A stretch of DNA of 9,375 nucleotides from an uncultured Methylocystaceae bacterium. GTDB taxonomy: Bacteria > Pseudomonadota > Alphaproteobacteria > Rhizobiales > Beijerinckiaceae. The position numbers and the translations under genes were made by a program. Positions 1 to 4,938 of this stretch are shown here, in pieces; positions within the stretch are counted from its first letter, which is position 1, and each line of letters begins with the position of its first letter. The stretch spans positions 1-9,375 of the forward strand of contig CAMFKC010000048.1 in assembly GCA_945956975.1 (NCBI GenBank). The letters are read 5' to 3'. The notes under the pieces were generated by a model. The model searched no databases, was not told where the DNA came from, and worked only from the letters and a program-made list of their open reading frames with translations.

Positions 1-1
1 A

Positions 2-166
2 CGCAAGGGCGCCCAAGCGCCCGCCATCGTCGCCTGCACGCTTCTTCCCTATCAGGAAGCGTTCGAACTCGGCGCGAGCCTGGCCGAGAGCCGGCGCGCC
101 GTCGAACTTTCCCACGCGCATTGCGCGACCTTCTGCGTCTTCGGGAGCGCGAACTGCGCGGGCTGA
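2..166 (+). CDS. 3' end of an unidentified gene (partial, start outside window)
   Basis: An open frame enters from the left edge and ends with TGA at 164-166, giving 54 C-terminal residues. Its third codon positions are mostly G or C, as in the clear genes of this window, while the other two plus-strand frames read as arginine- or proline-rich shadow peptides; this is the reason for calling it coding. The visible part contains a short hydrophobic run (APAIVACTLLPYQ) followed by a charged helix-like stretch and a cysteine-containing tail with four Cys (one upstream, three near the end, in HCATFC and NCAG). I do not recognise the family. It ends 84 bp before the next gene, with a small hairpin at 213-228 between them. 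Confidence 0.5.
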   Translation, partial: RKGAQAPAIVACTLLPYQEAFELGASLAESRRAVELSHAHCATFCVFGSANCAG

Positions 167-212
167 GCCGGGCTTGCGCCCTCAAGGCCACCGTCCGAAA
201 ATGATCCTGGGC

Positions 213-228
213 GGCCGGGCGACCGGCC
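213..228 (+). other. GNRA-loop hairpin between genes
   Basis: GGCCGG and CCGGCC form a perfect 6-bp stem closed by the tetraloop GCGA, which fits the GNRA consensus. No T-tract follows, so it is not a canonical intrinsic terminator. It could stabilise or attenuate the transcript ahead of the small lipoprotein gene. In DNA this GC-rich a 6-bp stem can also arise by chance. Confidence 0.3.
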
Positions 229-250
229 AGACGGGGTTGGGAGCTGTTTC

Positions 251-376
251 GTGCGTGCGTTCGTGTTCATTGCAGCGGCCCTGACGCTGTGCCTGCTGAC
301 CGCGGGCTGCGATCGCTGCGGCGATCCGCTGAAGTTCAACCTGCCGGGCGTCAGCGCCTGCAGCGATGCGAAATAA
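251..376 (+). CDS. Small secreted, probable lipoprotein, 41 aa
   Basis: The start is GTG at 251, supported by GGGAG at 239-243 with a 7-nt spacer. Residues 2-19 are a short positive end (one Arg) plus a hydrophobic core (AFVFIAAALTLCLLTAG), a typical export signal. LTAGC ends at Cys20 and resembles a signal peptidase II lipobox, although Thr at position -3 is less usual than Leu. If Cys20 is lipidated, the mature part is only 22 residues (CDRCGDPLKF... to ...SDAK) and contains three cysteines (20, 23, 37). Asp21 would favour inner-membrane retention under the +2 rule known from enterobacteria. No domain is recognised. The stop is 22 bp before the ATG of the FAH-family gene, so the two are probably co-transcribed. 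A plain signal-peptidase-I secreted peptide is the main alternative. Confidence 0.7.
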   Translation: MRAFVFIAAALTLCLLTAGCDRCGDPLKFNLPGVSACSDAK

Positions 377-398
377 GCAAGAAATCCGGGAGGAAAAC

Positions 399-1409
399 AT
401 GGTGGGAACTTCGCGGCGGGCATTCATGCTCGCAACCGCCGGCGCCGCTGTCGCGGCTGGCGTCCAGTCTGCAGGGGCGGCCGGCGAGAACGGCGTCCGG
501 CTCGTGACCTTCGAGCGCAAGGACCAGCCAGGCATGCGCACCGGCGTCGTCATCGCGGGCGACAAGGTGATCGACCTCGTCGACGCCAAGAAGGCGGGCG
601 CTGCGCTTTCATTCGACGCAGCGAACATGATCGCGCTGATCGCAGCCGGCGCGCCGGCCATGGCGCAGGTGCGCGCAGTGGCCGCCAAGCCGGGCGCGAC
701 GCTCGCGCTGGGCGATGTGCGCCTGCATTCGCCGATCCCGCGCCCGCCGCGCAACATATTCGCGGTCGGCTGGAACTACGTCGAACATTTCAACGAGAGT
801 GAGACGGCGCAGAAGACCGCGCAGCAGAACTATCCCGAACACCCCGTTTTCTTCACGAAGGCGTCGCATTCCATGAACGGGCCGTTCGATACGATCCCTT
901 ATGATCCGCAGGTGTCGACCTTGATCGACTGGGAGGGCGAACTCGCCGTGATCATCGGGAAGGGCGGCAAGAACATCAAGGAAGCCGACGCGATGAGCTA
1001 CGTGTTCGGCTATTCCGTCATCAACGACACGACGGCGCGCGACGTGCAGGCCAAGAAGCACGGCGGCCAGTGGTTCAAGGGCAAGAGCCTCGACGGCCAT
1101 GGCCCGATGGGGCCGTGGATCGTCACCGCCGATGCGCTCGACCCGGACAAGCTGCACCTGCAGACGCGCGTCAACGGCGTAGTGAAGCAGGACGCCAAGA
1201 CCACGCAGATGTATTTCAAGATCCCGCGCATCATCGCCGAACTTTCGGCCGGCCTCACGCTCGAGCCCGGCGACGTGATCGCGACCGGCACGCCGCCCGG
1301 TGTCGGCAATGCGCGCAAGCCGCCCGAATATCTGAAGCCCGGCGACGTCATGGAGACGGAGATCGAGGGCATCGGGATCATCCGCAACACCATCACCAGC
1401 GTCGCCTGA
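399..1409 (+). CDS. Fumarylacetoacetate hydrolase (FAH) family protein with Tat signal
   Basis: This is a 336-aa enzyme of the FAH superfamily, whose members hydrolyse, decarboxylate or isomerise 2-oxo and 2,4-dioxo acids using a divalent metal. ATG 399 is chosen because GGGAGG (388-393) sits 5 nt upstream; an in-frame upstream start at 366 has no such site. Residues 5-10 (SRRAFM) are a twin-arginine motif followed by an Ala-rich hydrophobic stretch to about residue 28, so the folded protein is predicted to be exported to the periplasm. The FAH core runs from about residue 114 (PRPPRNIFAVGWNY) to the end. His130 and Glu133 in NYVEHFNE fit the catalytic His-Glu pair. Glu179, Glu181 (DWEGEL) and Asp210 (INDTTARD) fit the metal ligands, and TGTPPGVG (296-303) is the family signature. 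Export is unusual for this family. The substrate is unknown: acylpyruvate, a 2,4-diketo sugar acid or a homoprotocatechuate product are all possible. It lies between the small lipoprotein and the NUDIX gene, probably in one operon. Confidence 0.9.
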   Translation: MVGTSRRAFMLATAGAAVAAGVQSAGAAGENGVRLVTFERKDQPGMRTGVVIAGDKVIDLVDAKKAGAALSFDAANMIALIAAGAPAMAQVRAVAAKPGATLALGDVRLHSPIPRPPRNIFAVGWNYVEHFNESETAQKTAQQNYPEHPVFFTKASHSMNGPFDTIPYDPQVSTLIDWEGELAVIIGKGGKNIKEADAMSYVFGYSVINDTTARDVQAKKHGGQWFKGKSLDGHGPMGPWIVTADALDPDKLHLQTRVNGVVKQDAKTTQMYFKIPRIIAELSAGLTLEPGDVIATGTPPGVGNARKPPEYLKPGDVMETEIEGIGIIRNTITSVA

Positions 1410-1430
1410 CGACCGAGGGAGTTGAACCCA

Positions 1431-2222
1431 ATGCTCGCAATGGAACCGTCGGCGTCGAAGGAAATCGCGACGCCGCGTCCGGCCTCCACGGTGCTGCTCG
1501 TGCGCGACAGCGCCGAGGGCATGGAGGTCTTCATGGTGGTGCGCCACCATCAGATCGACTTCGCCTCCGGCGCGCTCGTCTTTCCGGGCGGAAGCATCGA
1601 CAAGGAGGATTTCGCCATCGCCGCCGATCATGCGCGCTGTGGCGGAAATCATGGGCTGGACGACAAGGCGCGCGCGTTCCGTGTGGCGGCGGTGCGCGAG
1701 ACCTTCGAGGAATGCGGCGTGCTGCTGGCGCGCCCGCGCGGGTCGCAGTCGCTCGTATCCGCGGCGCGGATCGAATCGATCGCCAAGAACGCGGTCGGCA
1801 AGACATTCGGCGAGTTGATCGCGGCGGAAGACCTCGTGCTGGCGCTCGACCAGCTCACGCCCTTCGCGCACTGGATCACGCCGACGCCGCTGCCCAAGCG
1901 CTTCGACACGCATTTCTTCATCGCCGCCGCGCCGGAGGATCAGCTCGCCGTGCACGATGGTTCGGAAGGCGTCGATTCCGTGTGGATCAATCCGGCGCGC
2001 GCGCTGGAAGCGGCGAAGGCCGGCAAATACACGATCATCTTCGCCACGCGGCTCAACGTGGAAATGCTCGGCCGCCAGAACGACGTGGCCGCGGCCATCG
2101 AAGCCGCGCGCACGCGCAAGATCGTCACGGTGCAGCCCGAAGTGCTGAAGCGTGACGACAAGGGCGTGAAACTGCGGATTCCGCTGGAGGCCGATTACGG
2201 CGGGGACGTCTTCGAGTCCTAG
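1431..2222 (+). CDS. NUDIX hydrolase, NUDT19-like (putative CoA/acyl-CoA diphosphatase)
   Basis: This 263-aa protein is predicted to cleave a nucleoside-diphosphate-linked substrate. ATG 1431 lies 9 nt after GAGGGAG (1415-1421). An in-frame TTG at 1422 directly abuts that site and cannot use it. FPGG (residues 51-54) begins the NUDIX box and RETFEECG (89-96) supplies the metal-binding helix with Glu93 and Glu94. About 34 residues separate the two halves, far more than in the canonical 23-residue box. This split arrangement, plus a long C-terminal part ending near residue 263, is characteristic of the NUDT19/RP2-like group, where CoA and acyl-CoA hydrolysis is known for mammalian members. The bacterial substrate is inferred only. 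The gene starts 21 bp after the FAH-family gene and is probably co-transcribed with it. It is followed by a palindromic repeat at the convergent junction with the universal stress protein gene. Confidence 0.88.
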   Translation: MLAMEPSASKEIATPRPASTVLLVRDSAEGMEVFMVVRHHQIDFASGALVFPGGSIDKEDFAIAADHARCGGNHGLDDKARAFRVAAVRETFEECGVLLARPRGSQSLVSAARIESIAKNAVGKTFGELIAAEDLVLALDQLTPFAHWITPTPLPKRFDTHFFIAAAPEDQLAVHDGSEGVDSVWINPARALEAAKAGKYTIIFATRLNVEMLGRQNDVAAAIEAARTRKIVTVQPEVLKRDDKGVKLRIPLEADYGGDVFES

Positions 2223-2229
2223 CCCGAAT

Positions 2230-2325
2230 TGTCATCCCGGCCGCAGCGAAGCGGAGAGCCGGGACCCCGAAGGCGATACCCTTGATACTGGGCCCCGGAT
2301 CGGCCTTCGGCCGTCCGGGATGACA
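2230..2325. repeat. Palindromic intergenic repeat (REP-like), likely bidirectional terminator
   Basis: TGTCATCCCGG (2230-2240) and its exact complement CCGGGATGACA (2315-2325) bound the element. Inside, TCCCGGC (2235-2241) pairs with GCCGGGA (2258-2264) around a nested CCGC/GCGG stem (2241-2244 with 2251-2254). CGGCC TTC GGCCG (2301-2313) forms a second hairpin. Elements beginning with GTCATCCCGG are widespread intergenic repeats in Rhizobiales (family memory). Its position in the 112-bp gap between two convergent stop codons suggests it also ends or protects both transcripts. No long T-run is present. Confidence 0.75.
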
Positions 2326-2334
2326 GCATCGCGC

Positions 2335-3156
2335 TCAATGCGCCATGAAGACCGGCAGCGTCATCGACGCCAGGATCGTGCGCGTGGCGCCCCCCAGCAC
2401 GAATTCCCGCAGCCGCGAGTGGCCGTAGCCGCCCATGACGAGCATGTCGGCGTTCTCGTCCGCCGCATAGGACAGGATCAGCGCGCCGACATCGTCGCCC
2501 TTCGGCAGCGTCTTCAGTTCCGCGTTGATGCCGTGACGCGCGAGATTGCGGGTGATGTCGAAGCCCGGCAGGTCGCTGGTGGAGCGCTTGCCGTTCACCA
2601 TCGTCACGATCTCCACGCGTCCGGCGCGCTTCAACAGCGGCATGGCGCAGGACACCGACCGCGCCGCGGCGGCGCCGCCGTCCCAGGCGACGATCACGCG
2701 GCCGAGTTTCGCCGGGCCGCGGTGGATGTAGGGCAGGATCATGAGCGGCCGGCCCGAGTGAAAGAGCACGCCTTCCAGGATCGCGCTGCTCGCGCTCTGG
2801 TCGGCGCCCGTCGGCTGCACGCCGATGGTCATGTCGAAATTGCGGGCCAGTCGCGCGACGGCGTTCGGCGCGTTGCCGGGCGCTGGCTCGATCTTGGCGA
2901 GTTCGCAGGCGCCGGGGCGCGAGGCGGCGAGTTCGAACCTTTTGTAGCCGTCCGAAATTTCGCGATTGCCGGCTTCCAGCGCGGTCTGCACGAGTTCGTA
3001 GGGAAACTCGCCCATGAAGGCGGGCGCAGGCGGTAGCTGCTGGATAACGCCAACGACCGTCGCATGGGCGTTCATGCTCTCGGCCAGGCTATGCGTGAAT
3101 GCGGCCAGCGCATCGGCGTCCGCCGCGCGCTCCATCACGACCATGATGTCTTTCAC
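2335..3156 (-). CDS. Universal stress protein, two UspA domains
   Basis: A 273-aa cytoplasmic protein of the tandem UspA type. The start is GTG (3156-3154), well placed behind GAGGAG (complement of 3164-3169) with a 7-nt spacer. The N-terminal domain (about 1-145, beginning MKDIMVVMERAAD) is degenerate. The C-terminal domain (about 150-273) starts with GRVIVAWDGG and ends with the ATP-binding loop MGGYGHSRLREFVLGGATRTIL. Here Gly242, Gly245 and Gly255 fit the G-x2-G-x9-G pattern, although the following Ser/Thr is Gly. Proteins of this type bind ATP and aid survival under stress such as starvation or low oxygen; the particular signal is not visible here. It stands alone, facing the NUDIX operon convergently and diverging from the 64-aa gene across a 228-bp gap. 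Confidence 0.94.
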   Translation of the reverse strand: MKDIMVVMERAADADALAAFTHSLAESMNAHATVVGVIQQLPPAPAFMGEFPYELVQTALEAGNREISDGYKRFELAASRPGACELAKIEPAPGNAPNAVARLARNFDMTIGVQPTGADQSASSAILEGVLFHSGRPLMILPYIHRGPAKLGRVIVAWDGGAAAARSVSCAMPLLKRAGRVEIVTMVNGKRSTSDLPGFDITRNLARHGINAELKTLPKGDDVGALILSYAADENADMLVMGGYGHSRLREFVLGGATRTILASMTLPVFMAH

Positions 3157-3384
3157 GACAATTCTCCTCGATCGAACCGCCCCGTTGATAGGCGCGCGTC
3201 TTTGCCCCCGCGTTGCGCAGGATCAACGTCGGCCGTTTGGAGCGCAAGGCGATCGATCGAATTGCAGCTATTTGCGAAGCGCCATGTTGAGTGTGGGATC
3301 CGAAAGCCCGGCGCGCGCGGGCAATCTTAACCTCGCGGACCCTCGGGGCGGGGTTTGATTGCGCCGGACTTGGAGGAAATCGCG

Positions 3385-3579
3385 ATGATCCGGCCAGAGC
3401 TTCACCAGAACCGACGCAGCCCCGACGCGCTGTCGCGTCCGCCGTCGCGGCCAAGGCTCGATTCGGTCGCCTGGAATGCAGCCCGTGCGCTGGACCGCAA
3501 CATCGCGCTGCTGCGCGAAAAGCTCGCGGAAGCGAACCGCGAGCCGGTGCAGATCGAAATGGACGAAAAAGCGGCCTGA
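3385..3579 (+). CDS. Small hypothetical protein, 64 aa
   Basis: ATG 3385 is preceded by GGAGG (3372-3376) with an 8-nt spacer, so translation is well supported. The N-terminal half (MIRPELHQNRRSPDALSRPP) is polar, proline- and arginine-rich and probably disordered. Residues about 36-58 (DSVAWNAARALDRNIALLREKL) form a likely amphipathic helix with regularly spaced Leu/Ala, and the tail is acidic. There is no signal peptide or membrane segment and the family is not recognised. Its stop codon TGA (3577-3579) is the loop of the terminator hairpin used by the convergent DUF6481 gene only 6 bp away. A dimerising or protein-binding helix is possible, but no function can be assigned. Confidence 0.7.
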   Translation: MIRPELHQNRRSPDALSRPPSRPRLDSVAWNAARALDRNIALLREKLAEANREPVQIEMDEKAA

Positions 3580-3587
3580 GGCCGCTT
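3566..3587 (-). terminator. Rho-independent terminator of the DUF6481 gene, inside the convergent gene's 3' end
   Basis: Read on the minus strand, AAGCGGCC (3587-3580) pairs with GGCCGCTT (3576-3569) around the loop TCA, giving an 8-bp stem. Five T residues (complement of A at 3566-3570) follow the G+C core. This is a textbook intrinsic terminator for minus-strand transcription. On the plus strand the same bases encode the last codons and TGA stop of the 64-aa protein, and no T-run follows, so it should act mainly on the minus strand. Confidence 0.75.
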
Positions 3588-4029
3588 ACCACATGCGCTC
3601 GAGCATGGTCCGGCGTTCGGCCTTGCGCACCTTGCGGGCGGCGTAGCGGGCGTCGCGCTCGGCCTTCTTTTCGGCCTCGATCATCGCCTTGAGTTCGGCT
3701 TCTTCGGCGCGCTTGCGCGCTTCCTCGGCCTCCATGCGAAGACGCTCTTCCTCGCGAAGGCGGGCCTCCTCGGCCTCGCGTGCGATCCGCTCCGCCTCTT
3801 CGCGGGCGTGCTGGGCGGCGCGTTCGGCCTCTTCCTTGGCCCTGCGCTCGGCGCGCTCGGCTTCGCGAATCTTGCGGGCCTCGGCAATAGCCTGCCGTTC
3901 GGCTGCGCGCGCTTGGATGGCCGGGTCGTCCGGGCCGGGGCGGTTCTGGAATTTTTCGATGAGAGCCTTGCGGGCGTCTGCGGCGGCGGTCTGGCGATCT
4001 TGAAAACGAGACCCGTTGAATGAGCGCAT
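3586..4029 (-). CDS. DUF6481 family protein, highly charged helical
   Basis: A 147-aa cytoplasmic protein of unknown function. The N-terminus MRSFNGSRFQDRQTAAADAR followed by LIEKFQNRPGPDDPA matches what I recall of the alphaproteobacterial DUF6481 family. From about residue 40 to 140 it is almost wholly Ala, Glu, Arg and Lys (repeated EAER/EEAER blocks), predicting one long charged helix or coiled coil. The C-terminus is RRTMLERMW. ATG 4029 has only a weak ribosome site, AAAGG (complement of 4034-4038), 4 nt upstream, so initiation may be inefficient. It is divergent from the RraA-like gene over 207 bp and convergent with the 64-aa gene, with its terminator at 3566-3587. Low-complexity composition limits homology-based inference; the family call rests on the N-terminal block. 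Confidence 0.82.
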   Translation of the reverse strand: MRSFNGSRFQDRQTAAADARKALIEKFQNRPGPDDPAIQARAAERQAIAEARKIREAERAERRAKEEAERAAQHAREEAERIAREAEEARLREEERLRMEAEEARKRAEEAELKAMIEAEKKAERDARYAARKVRKAERRTMLERMW

Positions 4030-4236
4030 TGTGCCTTTGATCGATATCTTGGGACGGATGTCTTGGCGGGAGCTTCACGAGGGTGGAGGCCGCGCCGGTT
4101 CAATGCCAGAGCGCAGGTCGCGCCGCAACCCTCGGCGCTGCAAAAATGCTTTGCAATTCCGGCATGCATAAGGCGCCGGTTTTGTCTGAAGCGCTGGCAT
4201 GCTACTTCCGGCCCGACGAATGCGCAGGAGACGCTG
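4030..4236. promoter_or_regulatory. Divergent promoter region between DUF6481 and RraA/DHDPS operon
   Basis: This 207-bp non-coding stretch must hold the promoters of both the minus-strand DUF6481 gene and the plus-strand RraA-DHDPS pair. It contains a perfect interrupted palindrome at 4139-4155 and two copies of GGCATGC (4161-4167, 4196-4202). I could not fit a convincing -35/-10 pair; alphaproteobacterial promoters are often poorly conserved. AGGAG (4226-4230) is the ribosome site of the RraA-like gene. Confidence 0.5.
4139..4155. promoter_or_regulatory. Perfect interrupted palindrome, candidate operator
   Basis: TGCAAA (4139-4144) and TTTGCA (4150-4155) are exact inverse complements separated by AATGC. 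A 17-bp two-fold site like this suits a dimeric regulator such as a GntR, LacI or IclR family protein. It is A/T-rich in a GC-rich leader and lies 82 bp upstream of the start codon of the RraA-like gene, a plausible operator position. No regulator gene lies in the window, so assignment is inferred from symmetry and place only. Confidence 0.45.
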
Positions 4237-4938
4237 ATGCCCCTCGACGCCCAGGCCATTGCCACGCTCAAGACCGTTTCCACGGCCACGATCACCACCG
4301 TTCTGCTGAAAAAGGGCCTGCGCAACGTCTGGATCCGCGGCGCGAAGCCTATCCGCACGGGCCAGCCGCGCCTCGTCGGTCCGGCCTTCACCCTGCGCTT
4401 CGTGCCCGCCCGCGAGGACCTGGCCACGCCCGAATCCTGGGGCAACCCGATTTCCACTCGCGCCGCCATCGAGGCCATGCCCGAGGGCGTCATCACCGTG
4501 ATCGACGCCATGGGCGTGCAGGACGCGGGCGTATTCGGCGACATCCTGTGTGCGCGCATGGCCAAGCGGAATGTGACGGCCATGGTTACGGACGGCGTCG
4601 TGCGAGACCTCGCGGGGGTCCTGTCGACCAATCTGCCGATCTGGTGCTCCGGCGTTGCGGCGCCGTCCTCCGTGACCGGGCTCACCTTCGTGAACTGGGC
4701 CGAACCGATCGGCTGCGGCGGCGTGGCGGTCTTCCCCGACGACGTGATCGTCGCCGACGACGACGGCTGCGTTCTCATCCCCCAGAACCTGCTCGACCAT
4801 GTGCTCGCCACCGCGCCGGAGCAGGAGCGCATGGAAGGCTGGATCATGGAAGAGGTCGGCCGCGGCGAGAAGTTGCCCGGCCTCTATCCGATGAACGAAG
4901 CCACCAAGGCCCGCTACGAGGTGTGGAAGAACAAGTGA
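4237..4938 (+). CDS. RraA / HMG-CHA aldolase family protein
   Basis: A 233-aa protein of the RraA-like superfamily (COG0684), which includes RNase E regulator RraA and class II 4-hydroxy-4-methyl-2-oxoglutarate aldolases that split 2-oxo acids to pyruvate with Mg or Mn. ATG 4237 follows AGGAG (4226-4230) at 6 nt; longer in-frame readings lack support. GDILCARMA (101-109) and TDGVVRD (118-124) are the family metal- and pyruvate-binding signatures. Arg123-Asp124 and Asp102 fall where catalytic residues are known in the Pseudomonas aldolase (from memory). GCGGVAVFPDDVIVADDDG (159-177) completes the fold. It is longer than E. coli RraA (about 160 aa) by a helical C-terminal extension, which with intact catalytic residues favours an enzyme over an RNase regulator. 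It overlaps the DHDPS-like gene by 4 bp (GTGA), implying coupled translation and a shared pathway. Older annotations call such proteins demethylmenaquinone methyltransferase, which is not supported. Confidence 0.88.
   Translation: MPLDAQAIATLKTVSTATITTVLLKKGLRNVWIRGAKPIRTGQPRLVGPAFTLRFVPAREDLATPESWGNPISTRAAIEAMPEGVITVIDAMGVQDAGVFGDILCARMAKRNVTAMVTDGVVRDLAGVLSTNLPIWCSGVAAPSSVTGLTFVNWAEPIGCGGVAVFPDDVIVADDDGCVLIPQNLLDHVLATAPEQERMEGWIMEEVGRGEKLPGLYPMNEATKARYEVWKNK

Noticed and set aside
366..398. Earlier in-frame start for the FAH-family protein
   Set aside because: It overlaps the lipoprotein stop, has no ribosome site, and would bury the Tat signal behind 11 extra residues; GGGAGG serves ATG 399.
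609..1955. 448-codon open frame on the minus strand
   Set aside because: It is antisense to the FAH and NUDIX genes and has shadow composition, while both sense frames carry clear family motifs.
3183..3228. CGTTGAT ... ATCAACG inverted repeat upstream of the stress protein, reminiscent of an FNR/FixK site
   Set aside because: The arms are 32 bp apart; FixK/FNR sites have a 4-bp spacer, so this does not fit.
3306..3322. GCCCG/CGGGC hairpin in the gap before the 64-aa gene
   Set aside because: A 5-bp stem in a GCGCGC run is expected by chance and has no T-tract or gene end beside it.
4161..4202. Two direct GGCATGC copies 35 bp apart in the divergent leader
   Set aside because: Short 7-mers, not flanked by further similarity and no matched spacing to known operators; too weak to call.
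4083..4934. Open frame upstream of and in frame with the DHDPS-like gene, suggesting a 593-aa fusion protein
   Set aside because: This part reads as an Arg/His-rich shadow of the RraA-like gene. The DHDPS family N-terminus begins at the GTG overlap (4935).
4237..4938. Annotation as demethylmenaquinone methyltransferase (MenG)
   Set aside because: No SAM-binding motif is visible. That name is a historical error for the RraA superfamily; the residues match metal-dependent aldolases.
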